Shown: piece by piece, positions 1 through 5,787 of the stretch
How the letters are laid out: every line of letters starts with the position of its first letter
How positions within the stretch are numbered: position 1 is the stretch's first letter
NCBI GenBank assembly: GCA_021163705.1
Contig: JAGGTO010000086.1
Coordinates: forward strand, 1 to 12,971
From: Thermoplasmata archaeon
GTDB lineage: Archaea; Thermoplasmatota; Thermoplasmata; Thermoplasmatales; Aciduliprofundaceae
Direction of reading: 5' to 3'
Length of the DNA: 12,971 nt
Translations under genes and position numbers: made by a program
Notes under the pieces: generated by a model
What the model was told of the DNA's origin: nothing
Databases searched by the model: none
Seen by the model: the letters and a program-made list of their open reading frames with translations, nothing else

Positions 1-2
1 AG

Positions 3-368
3 GGCATACTTATGCTGCAGCATGAATTTGCCGAGCGGTTATGCGCCAAGCCTGGAAGCAAAAAATATGGAAGGCTCAGTGTTATGATGCACTATAATGG
101 GGAGGCCAGAATATTGAAAAGAGTCAAGAGGGGAAATTTCAGGCCAGTGCCCAAGGTTGATTCTGCCGTAGTTGAAATAGTAAAGAAAGAGAATTTTTGC
201 TATGAAAAAGAGATTCTGGATGCAGTAGTAAGAAAGATATTTGAGCAGAGGAGAAAGAAAATAAAAAACATTCTTGGAGATGTGCCCTATGGAGAGAAAA
301 GAGCTGAAGAGTTAACTCCTGAGGAGATCTGTGAGGTGGCGAGATATGTTGCTCGGATTTCTAATTAA
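3..368 (+). CDS. ksgA: 16S rRNA dimethyladenosine transferase KsgA/Dim1, C-terminal part (5' end outside window)
   Basis: This is the 3' end of the gene for the universal SAM-dependent enzyme that dimethylates the two adjacent adenosines in the 3'-terminal hairpin of small-subunit rRNA, a late step in ribosome assembly. The reading frame is open from the window edge. The visible protein begins in the segment that follows the catalytic NxPF motif (seen as GILMLQHEFAERL, then KPGSKKYGRLSV). It continues through the family signature FRPVPKVDSAVV and ends in the small helical C-terminal domain (FEQRRKKIKNIL, LTPEEICEVARYV). The SAM-binding Rossmann half lies upstream of the window. The stop lies 23 bases inside the next gene, which suggests cotranscription and coupled translation. 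Family assignment is firm; only the 5' extent is unknown. Confidence 0.93.
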   Translation, partial: GILMLQHEFAERLCAKPGSKKYGRLSVMMHYNGEARILKRVKRGNFRPVPKVDSAVVEIVKKENFCYEKEILDAVVRKIFEQRRKKIKNILGDVPYGEKRAEELTPEEICEVARYVARISN

Positions 369-1428
369 TCCAATTGCAGGGATGGGTGGGAAGGTAGCAT
401 TAAAGGGCACGGATGGTGTGGTGGATGAGGCCATAAGAAGAGGTGCAAAGGAAGTGGCCATAGACAGGGCAAGGAAATTTGTCAAAGGATTGGAAGGTGA
501 GGATATTATTTTTCTAACACCTTTGGGAAAGATGGGAGAAGATGCTCTGAAGGATTACAATATAAAATACAGGGTAATTTACAATACTCCGGAGAATACC
601 ACCGCTGAAGATACCAAAAATGTTTGCAGAATCTTTTTGCAAGAGAATGTAAATCTTTTGGTGTTTGTAGGTGGTGATGGAACAGCAAGAGATGTTGTTG
701 AGGTGATAAATTCAAAGATTCCTGTTTTAGGGATTCCCAGTGGCGTTAAAATGTATTCTTCGGTATTTTCTATATCTCCTGAGAAGGGAAGTGAGATAGT
801 AAAGGCTTTTGTGAGAGGGGATGCAAATCTTAAAGATTCAGAGATTCTGGATATTGATGAGGAGAAATATAGAAAGAATGAATTGAGCATAAAACTTTTT
901 GGATTTGCCAGAACTCCTTATATTCGCGATTTTGTTCAAGCGAGTAAAAGTGAATACGGTGGTGAGGAGGAAGAGGAAGCAAAGGAGGATATTGCAGATT
1001 TTGTTGTGGAGAATATGGAGTCAGATACCCTCTATCTCTTGGGGGCAGGAACCACAGTGGCCAAGATTGCAGAGATATTGGGTGTGGAGAAAACACTTCT
1101 TGGGGTGGATGCCCTTTACAATGGAAAAATAATAGGTGGAGATCTGGCAGAGAAGGATATTCTTTCTCTCATTGAAAAGTATTCTAAAGTAAAGCTCATA
1201 GTCACGCCTATAGGCTCACAGGGATTCATATTTGGAAGAGGGAACCAGCAGATAAGTGGTAGGGTTCTTAAAAAAATTGGAAAGGAGAACATAATTGTTA
1301 TAGCAACGCCCAAAAAATTAATGTCGCTCGAAAAATTGAGGGTGGACATTGATGATGGAGATTTTCTGAGAGGGTATCAGAAAGTGCTTTATGGATATGG
1401 AAGATACAAATTAATGAAAGTGGAATAA
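346..1428 (+). CDS. ATP-NAD kinase-like / AcoX-type protein (COG3199)
   Basis: The predicted protein has 360 residues and belongs to the NAD-kinase/diacylglycerol-kinase-like fold, subgroup COG3199. The N-terminus reads MLLGFLINPIAGMGG, and the nucleotide-binding GGDGT motif is at residues 109-113 (FVGGDGTARDV). A C-terminal half with GAGTTVAKIAEILG and TPIGSQGFIFGRGNQQIS is typical of this subgroup rather than of the shorter classical NAD kinase. A very acidic stretch (YGGEEEEEAKED) lies about residues 204-215 and looks like a charged surface loop. I chose the ATG at 346 because GAGGTGG (332-338) sits 7 bases upstream and because homologues start just before the LINPIAG motif. An in-frame GTG at 331 would add five residues. 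NAD phosphorylation is inferred from the family; the true substrate of COG3199 proteins is not settled. It overlaps the end of ksgA and converges on sepF with 5 bases between the stops. Confidence 0.85.
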   Translation: MLLGFLINPIAGMGGKVALKGTDGVVDEAIRRGAKEVAIDRARKFVKGLEGEDIIFLTPLGKMGEDALKDYNIKYRVIYNTPENTTAEDTKNVCRIFLQENVNLLVFVGGDGTARDVVEVINSKIPVLGIPSGVKMYSSVFSISPEKGSEIVKAFVRGDANLKDSEILDIDEEKYRKNELSIKLFGFARTPYIRDFVQASKSEYGGEEEEEAKEDIADFVVENMESDTLYLLGAGTTVAKIAEILGVEKTLLGVDALYNGKIIGGDLAEKDILSLIEKYSKVKLIVTPIGSQGFIFGRGNQQISGRVLKKIGKENIIVIATPKKLMSLEKLRVDIDDGDFLRGYQKVLYGYGRYKLMKVE

Positions 1429-1433
1429 AAAAG

Positions 1434-1802
1434 TTAAGACATTCTGATTTTCTTGCGGCTTATCTTTATGCCTGTTGGAGTCACAATGAGGAAATTTTTC
1501 CCTATGCCAACAACATCCCCATTAACATCTTTGGCAATGCTTTTAAGTTCGCTGATTATTCTTCTCAGGGTAAGGTCATCATTAGCTATAGAGGTATAAT
1601 CTAAGAGTAGAATATCTCCATTATATACATAATCTGAGAGATGTCTGAGGTCCTCGTATCTATAAATTTCAGCAACTCTAACCATGGGTCCTGTAGCGGT
1701 TAATTCCACTCCTGTATCATACTCATTGAGATCTATATACTTACGAGGCTCCGTCCCTCCAAATCCCTCGCTGGGCTTCCTTCTTCTCAGAAAACTTGGC
1801 AT
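1434..1802 (-). CDS. sepF: Archaeal cell-division protein SepF (DUF552)
   Basis: This 122-residue protein matches the archaeal SepF family, the membrane anchor of FtsZ in archaea that divide with FtsZ. After a short basic N-terminus (MPSFLRRRKPSE), which could act as a weak membrane-targeting segment, comes YIDLNEYDTG. The conserved core follows: MVRVAEIYRYEDLRHLSDYV, YNGDILLLDYTSIANDDLTL, then KDVNGDVVGIGKNFLIVTPTGIKI. The DVxGIGKN segment is the glycine-rich turn used for dimerisation in this fold. The start is supported by GAGGTGG on the minus strand (complement of 1809-1815), six bases before the ATG. The gene is single and faces the COG3199 gene. The basic tail (SRKKIRMS) is normal for the family. 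No ftsZ lies in the window. Confidence 0.9.
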   Translation of the reverse strand: MPSFLRRRKPSEGFGGTEPRKYIDLNEYDTGVELTATGPMVRVAEIYRYEDLRHLSDYVYNGDILLLDYTSIANDDLTLRRIISELKSIAKDVNGDVVGIGKNFLIVTPTGIKISRKKIRMS

Positions 1803-1831
1803 TTTAAACCACCTCTATTAGGGTAAGAAAC

Positions 1832-2190
1832 TCAAGGAATAAAAATTTTTCCCAGATAAAGGTTTTGTCGCATAACTGAGGGGATGGGAGAGAAGCTACT
1901 TTCTGTGTGGAGAATCACAGATGCACCTACTTCTTTTGCCATTTTCATACCCTCAATAGGTATCTCATTGCTCGTATCCCATACTTCATCGCTCACATGG
2001 AAATGTGGTGGCCAAACTCTCCTATTGCATTTGCCCTTTCATCGGCCACATATTTCGCAGCTAGCTCCATACCCTGAAGCATAAAATTCCTAGCATCATC
2101 AAGCTTCTCCACCCGTTCCTTTATATAACTCTCAAACTCCTCCCTTCTGCTTTCATCCATATGCTCTAAGTGAAAGCTCCATGGCAAACG
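1832..2190 (-). pseudogene. Remnant of a TatD-related metal-dependent hydrolase (COG1831-like), truncated and frameshifted
   Basis: This fills most of the 424-base gap between sepF and the dehydrogenase gene. Read on the minus strand, one frame (2187 to 1993) encodes MPWSFHLEHMDESRREEF and, further on, KYVADERANAIGEFG, then stops at TGA 1995-1993. A second frame continues the same protein: PPHFHVSDEVWDTSNE, GMKMAKEVGASVILHTESS, stopping at 1834-1832. Joined after GEFG, the two read as GEFG-PPHF-V-DEVW-SNE...LHTES. That is the pattern of the archaeal TIM-barrel hydrolases recalled as GE(V/I)GRPHY-V--E-W--SN...QLHTES. Restoring the frame needs one extra base near 2010-2014, i.e. a 1-base deletion. 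The N-terminal metal-binding region and everything after the HTES strand are missing, so even a corrected frame would give only an internal fragment. Family assignment is from memory of the motif. Confidence 0.68.
1840..1852 (-). promoter_or_regulatory. Putative TATA-like promoter element of sepF
   Basis: On the minus strand an A/T-only run (AAAAATTTTTATT) lies about 38-50 bases before the sepF ATG. An archaeal start site about 25 bases downstream would leave a short leader carrying the GAGGTGG ribosome site. It is assigned by composition and position only, and the run sits within the 3' end of the decayed hydrolase remnant. Confidence 0.35.
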
Positions 2191-2212
2191 AAAATATTTA
2201 GTTATATTTAAG
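2191..2212 (+). promoter_or_regulatory. Putative promoter (TATA region) for the short-chain dehydrogenase
   Basis: An AT-rich block with AAATATTTA (2192-2200) and TATATTTAA (2203-2211) lies just upstream of the ATG at 2227. The first element is spaced for a start site at or near the ATG. There is no Shine-Dalgarno (the upstream bases are CTCCTCAAAT), so leaderless translation is inferred. Confidence 0.4.
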
Positions 2213-2226
2213 TAATCTCCTCAAAT

Positions 2227-2898
2227 ATGTATGCATTGGTTACTGGAGGAAGCCAAGGTGTTGGCTATTATATGGCAAGAGAATTAAAAATGCGTGGATA
2301 TGAACTAATTCTCGTGGCCAGGAATGAAGAGAAATTGAAAAAAGTAGCCAAGGAGCTCGATGCAAAGGTATTTCGAGCTTTGGATCTTGCAAAGGAATAC
2401 AGAGCAATGAGAGAGTTAATAGAAGAATTTAAACCCAATGTGGTGATAAATAATGCGGGATGCGGCTTCTATGGAGATTTCGTCTCTCAAGATGAAGAGA
2501 AGATAATGAAAATGATAGATCTCAATATAACAGCTCTTACATATATAACAAAGAAAGCGATGGAGAATATGGATAAGGGTTATATTATGAATGTTGCCAG
2601 CATAGCTGCCTGCAGACCTGTGCCAAAAGCGGCTGTATATGCTGCCACGAAGGCATATGTGAAGCATTTAACTGCTTCTTTAATTCCCGAGGCACCTCCC
2701 GGCATATATCTCTCCTATCTTCTTCTCAGTCCCACAGCCACCAGGTTCTGGGATAAGGCAGAGTGGCCTACTCATAATATAAAATGGATCATGCTTTCCC
2801 CTGAGAAAGCTGCAAAGCGTGCCATAAGAAAGATGTTCAAAGGAAAAAAGAGAATAGCGGTAGGCCCAGTATCTGTGCTTTACTGCCTTGGAAAATGA
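2227..2898 (+). CDS. Short-chain dehydrogenase/reductase (SDR family), possibly frameshifted near its C-terminus
   Basis: This 223-residue classical SDR is a cytosolic NAD(P)-dependent oxidoreductase of unknown substrate. The Rossmann motif TGGSQGVG is at residues 7-14. An arginine (VARNEEKLKK) ends strand 2, which favours NADPH. NNAG follows, then the catalytic serine in NVASIAA and the YAATK pair (Tyr and Lys of the YxxxK motif), and TATRFW after strand 6. The protein stops at LYCLGK, about 20-40 residues earlier than similar DltE-like SDRs. The +1 frame continues without a stop as MISLLKQVVWHICY to TGA 2964-2966. The junction is an AAAA run (2892-2895), so loss of one A could explain the early stop. 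The active site is complete, so the short form may still work. The start ATG is immediately followed by the Rossmann strand and has no ribosome site. Confidence 0.87.
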   Translation: MYALVTGGSQGVGYYMARELKMRGYELILVARNEEKLKKVAKELDAKVFRALDLAKEYRAMRELIEEFKPNVVINNAGCGFYGDFVSQDEEKIMKMIDLNITALTYITKKAMENMDKGYIMNVASIAACRPVPKAAVYAATKAYVKHLTASLIPEAPPGIYLSYLLLSPTATRFWDKAEWPTHNIKWIMLSPEKAAKRAIRKMFKGKKRIAVGPVSVLYCLGK

Positions 2899-3010
2899 TC
2901 TCGTTGCTGAAACAGGTTGTGTGGCATATCTGCTATTGCAGCTCACTCAGAGTTATTGAACACTGAGAATCTGCAACTTTCAAGGATTTTTATGAATTGA
3001 AGATGCTGTA

Positions 3011-3050
3011 AAATTAGAGAAGAAGAAAAATAATTTATTTTAATTCTATT
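3011..3050. terminator. Convergent T-rich terminators of the SDR (+) and MATE (-) genes
   Basis: The gap between the two convergent genes is T-rich on both strands. The plus strand has TAATTTATTTTAATTC at 3031-3046. The minus strand has TTATTTTTCTTCTTCTC just past the MATE stop. Such oligo-T tracts terminate archaeal transcription without a hairpin. Nothing else is evident between 2967 and 3048. Confidence 0.45.
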
Positions 3051-4428
3051 ACTCTATTACTCTGTATCTCCAAGAACCTGAGAGATAAAACATAAGTGCA
3101 ACGAGTGCAGCTGCAATATTGCTTACTGACATACCAATCCACACTCCCAAAGAGCCAAGACCGAGTAATATGCCAAGAATGAATGAAAATACAACACGAA
3201 AGCCCCACAGACGGATAATATCCATAATCATAATGGGAACCGTTCTTCCAGCACCCCGATAGAGACCCTGAACCGAGGCAAATACACCGAAGAATGGAAT
3301 TCCCATACTGAATATAAGGAGAAAGAGGGATCCTTCCTCTATAACCTCTGGACTCTCAGGTATGAAAAAGGCAACAATCTGAGATCTTAGAATTATTATG
3401 GCCAGAGTTTCAAGAATGAGGAGTGTGAATGACATTTTCAGACCAATACTGAAGGTTTTCTGTGCCCTTTCAAATTTATTTGCACCTATTGAATGCCCAA
3501 CCACTGTTGCCATTCCCATTCCGATACCATCTACAATTATGAATGCAAGGTTGATAATTCTATCTCCAATTCCATAGGCAGCAAGCGCGACTGTGGAATT
3601 GGGAAGGGACGCAATTATCCAGAGAAGAATAAAGAAACCAAGGGCAGCGGATATCTGTCCACCAGAGGCAGGCAACCCAATTCTGAAAATCTTTTTTAAA
3701 TAGGAAAGCTTTATTTTCAAATATCCAAGTTTAATTTTCAGTTCCCCAACCCCCCTGAATAATATGTATATTCCGATCCCAGATGCTATACTTCTTGTTA
3801 TTACAGTTGCAAGAGCTGCACCCACAACTCCAAGAGAAGGAAAAATAAAATAGCCATTGATTAAAATGGGATCGAGAATAATATTCAATCCCACGCCAAT
3901 TCCATCAACAATCATGGGGGTCACAGGATCACCGTATGACCTCAAAACAGCCATGAATATAAAGGAAATAAAACCCAAAGGAAGTCCCAAAAATATTATT
4001 CTCATATAATCAATGGTGTATGTTGCCACTGTTTTTTCAACCCCCATGATGCTTACCAGCAGTGGCGCAAGAAAAATTCCGAGGAGTGATAGAATAATAG
4101 CCATTATTACAGCCGTGCTAAGTAGTTGCCCAGCAGATTCGGATGCTTTGTATATCTTATTTGCTCCTGTATACTGCGATATGAGAGATATACCAGCCAC
4201 ACTGAATCCCGCACCAACAGAAATCATTATGAAAATTATCGGCCATGATAATTGCATTGCTGCAACAGCACTTACAGAATTGGATGCAGAGCTCCACCTT
4301 CCAAGCCAAAAGGTATCTGCCATATTGTAACCAACTTGAAGTAATGTAGATATCATAACAGGCCAGCCGAGCGCGAATATCACCTTCACGATGTTTCCTT
4401 CCAGTATATCCTTCTCAGGAACCTTCAT
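3049..4428 (-). CDS. MATE family multidrug/toxic-compound efflux transporter
   Basis: This is a polytopic inner-membrane antiporter of 459 residues, the usual MATE length, with about twelve hydrophobic segments in two halves. It would export cationic drugs or metabolites using a Na+ or H+ gradient. Diagnostic stretches are LGWPVMISTLLQVGYNMADTF in helix 1 with the following WLGRWSS loop, then AGFSVAGISLISQYTGA, RSYGDPVTPM and, in the second half, ATVVGHSIGANKFERAQK and VQGLYRGAGRTVPIMI. The substrate cannot be read from sequence. Two ATG codons are possible. I prefer 4428 (MKVPEKDILEGN), because the TATA-like box at 4455-4466 predicts a transcript start near 4432. The ATG at 4440 would add four residues (MQVI). 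Neither has a Shine-Dalgarno. It is monocistronic, convergent with the SDR and divergent from the transposase relic. Confidence 0.9.
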   Translation of the reverse strand: MKVPEKDILEGNIVKVIFALGWPVMISTLLQVGYNMADTFWLGRWSSASNSVSAVAAMQLSWPIIFIMISVGAGFSVAGISLISQYTGANKIYKASESAGQLLSTAVIMAIILSLLGIFLAPLLVSIMGVEKTVATYTIDYMRIIFLGLPLGFISFIFMAVLRSYGDPVTPMIVDGIGVGLNIILDPILINGYFIFPSLGVVGAALATVITRSIASGIGIYILFRGVGELKIKLGYLKIKLSYLKKIFRIGLPASGGQISAALGFFILLWIIASLPNSTVALAAYGIGDRIINLAFIIVDGIGMGMATVVGHSIGANKFERAQKTFSIGLKMSFTLLILETLAIIILRSQIVAFFIPESPEVIEEGSLFLLIFSMGIPFFGVFASVQGLYRGAGRTVPIMIMDIIRLWGFRVVFSFILGILLGLGSLGVWIGMSVSNIAAALVALMFYLSGSWRYRVIE

Positions 4429-4453
4429 AATGACTTGCATGAATATGCAATAA

Positions 4454-4466
4454 CTATTTAATATTT
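4454..4466 (-). promoter_or_regulatory. Putative TATA box for the MATE gene
   Basis: The minus strand reads AAATATTAAATAG here. Its centre is about 30 bases before ATG 4428 and 18 before ATG 4440. The usual 25-26 base spacing to the transcript start favours the inner ATG with an almost leaderless mRNA. Confidence 0.42.
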
Positions 4467-4467
4467 T

Positions 4468-4851
4468 GTGTCCATAATTTCAGGTTGTGGTATCTGGAAA
4501 ATACTTCGCAAGAATTTATATAAGGAATTGATGTACAAGAACCAGAAGCTGAGCTATGAAGACAAGGTGCACATAGCGAAGGATGCTAACAAAAGAGATA
4601 AGAATGGTAACGCAAACCACAGATTTGAAAGATACTGCAGAGAGCATAATATAGAATTGATATTCTGCAAATACAATCATCCACAATCAAACGGGAAAAT
4701 TGAAAGGTTCTTTCAAATTTATGCAAAGCACAGACACGCTTTTAGAACGAAAGATGAGTTCCTGCACACAGATGAAGGTTTTGCCATAGAAAACCATATG
4801 ATGGTTAACTTCTCACGAAATAATAATATCTTTGTTTTACATATCCTATGA
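4468..4851 (+). pseudogene. Relic of a DDE (rve/integrase-core) transposase with internal deletion
   Basis: This is an open frame of 127 codons, but not an intact transposase. The middle part (NGNANHRFERYCREHNIE, then FCKYNHPQSNGKIERFFQ and KHRHAFRTKDEF) is the C-terminal half of a retroviral-integrase-like transposase core. The Glu in GKIERF is the last catalytic residue of the DDE triad. Neither upstream catalytic Asp is present. The segment before it, MYKNQKLSYEDKVHIAK (ATG at 4531), resembles the N-terminal helix-turn-helix start of such transposases and runs directly into the region after the second Asp. This suggests an in-frame internal deletion of roughly half the protein. The last 25 or so residues (TDEGFAIENHMMVNF) look degraded. 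I found no terminal inverted repeats or target-site duplication at the edges, so the element cannot be delimited. It is very unlikely to be active. The exact IS family is not assigned. Confidence 0.72.
4819..4831 (+). promoter_or_regulatory. Putative TATA box of the mptD operon
   Basis: AATAATAATATCT is centred about 30 bases before ATG 4855 and predicts a transcript start within a few bases of it. No Shine-Dalgarno precedes the ATG, which fits a leaderless first gene. The box lies inside the 3' end of the transposase relic. Confidence 0.4.
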
Positions 4852-4854
4852 ATA

Positions 4855-5241
4855 ATGAAGAGAAAGGACATTGCAAAAAAGTATTTCCGATGCACCAACG
4901 CGGAGAGAGCCGCATTTGAAGCGGGAATTAAATTAGGGACAGTGTATCATCAGTTTGTGGGCACACCCTTAAGTTTGGAAAATGTTGATTCCCTAGAAAA
5001 GGCAATGGAAGCGAGTTTGAAGGTACAGCCCTTTGTGAAAAATGCAAGGGTTAGAATAGACAGAAACAGAATAACAAAAAAAAGTGGATTTTACAAATAT
5101 CTAACATTGGAAGGTAGCATGCTTGATGTTGAGCTTGAGGTACAGTATGAGGATAAGTTAGCAATATGTAAATTGGAGTATGTTGAGGATATGAAGTATC
5201 CTCTTATGTATATTAAAGAGATTAAAGATTGTAAGGAGTGA
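4855..5241 (+). CDS. mptD: Archaeal dihydroneopterin aldolase MptD (DUF381)
   Basis: This 128-residue protein matches the archaeal DUF381 family, which includes the Methanocaldococcus enzyme MptD. MptD cleaves 7,8-dihydroneopterin to 6-hydroxymethyl-7,8-dihydropterin and glycolaldehyde, an early step toward tetrahydromethanopterin- or folate-type one-carbon carriers. The N-terminal signature is complete: YFRCTNAERAAFEAGIKLG followed by TVYHQFVGTPLS, spanning residues 10-40. The conserved Glu22 and His32 are candidates for the pterin-binding and catalytic residues. The length is close to the family norm. There is no similarity to bacterial FolB, as expected for this unrelated archaeal family. 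It is the first gene of a three-gene unit; the stop at 5239-5241 is six bases before the preferred start of the NTPase gene. The family call is strong; the pathway role in this organism is inferred. Confidence 0.85.
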   Translation: MKRKDIAKKYFRCTNAERAAFEAGIKLGTVYHQFVGTPLSLENVDSLEKAMEASLKVQPFVKNARVRIDRNRITKKSGFYKYLTLEGSMLDVELEVQYEDKLAICKLEYVEDMKYPLMYIKEIKDCKE

Positions 5242-5247
5242 GTGAAA

Positions 5248-5787
5248 ATGTATATAAAGATAGGTTTAAGCGGTTTGCCGGGAGTAGGGAAGACAACAAC
5301 TCTGAAGAAAACAATCGAGATTCTGGAGGAAGAAGGTTTCAAGGTAGGAGGTATGCTTACGGAAGAGGTGCGAGAAAACGGAAAGAGAGTTGGCTTCTAT
5401 GTATTGAACTGGATGACCAAAGAGAAAAAGATATTTGCCCACAAAGATTTTGAATCCCGGATTAAGGTAGGAAAATACGGGGTGGATATCGGGGTGCTTG
5501 AGGAGATAGGTATTCAGGCACTGGAGGAGGCCATGGAAAAGGCGGATGTTATAGTTATTGATGAGATAGGCAAGATGGAAGTAGGAAGCAAGAAATTTGT
5601 GAAGATAGTGAGAGAGATTTTGGATCTGGATAAGCATCTCATCATGACATTGCACAAGAAATCACGCACACCGTTGCTTCAGGAAATAAGAAGAAGAGAT
5701 GATATAAGGATGCTGGAGGTTACACCCATAAACAGGAACCTCCTTCCATTCAAGATAGTACAGCTTATAAAAGGGGAGAGGCTGTGA
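5248..5787 (+). CDS. THEP1-type nucleoside-triphosphatase (COG1618)
   Basis: This 179-residue P-loop enzyme is of the THEP1/KAP-related group, which hydrolyses NTPs to NDPs in vitro and whose cellular role is unclear. The Walker A motif GLPGVGKT is at residues 9-16. The family-specific GGMLTEEVRENGKRVGFYV follows, then a Walker B segment VIVIDEIGKME with Asp105 and Glu106, LIMTLHKKS, and VTPINRNLLP near the end. I chose ATG 5248 because AAGGAGTG (5233-5240) stands seven bases before it. A GTG at 5242 in the same frame would leave almost no spacing. It lies six bases after mptD, and its TGA overlaps the GTG start of trm1 (GTGA), so the three are probably translated together. Length and motifs are complete. 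Confidence 0.88.
   Translation: MYIKIGLSGLPGVGKTTTLKKTIEILEEEGFKVGGMLTEEVRENGKRVGFYVLNWMTKEKKIFAHKDFESRIKVGKYGVDIGVLEEIGIQALEEAMEKADVIVIDEIGKMEVGSKKFVKIVREILDLDKHLIMTLHKKSRTPLLQEIRRRDDIRMLEVTPINRNLLPFKIVQLIKGERL

Noticed and set aside
331..345. GTG at 331 as start of the COG3199 gene
   Set aside because: The GAGGTGG ribosome site overlaps that GTG and fits the ATG at 346; homologues also begin near 346.
1884..2084. Plus-strand open frame of 66 codons in the sepF-SDR gap
   Set aside because: Its product has no recognisable motif, and the opposite strand carries the hydrolase remnant, so this is a shadow of that decayed gene.
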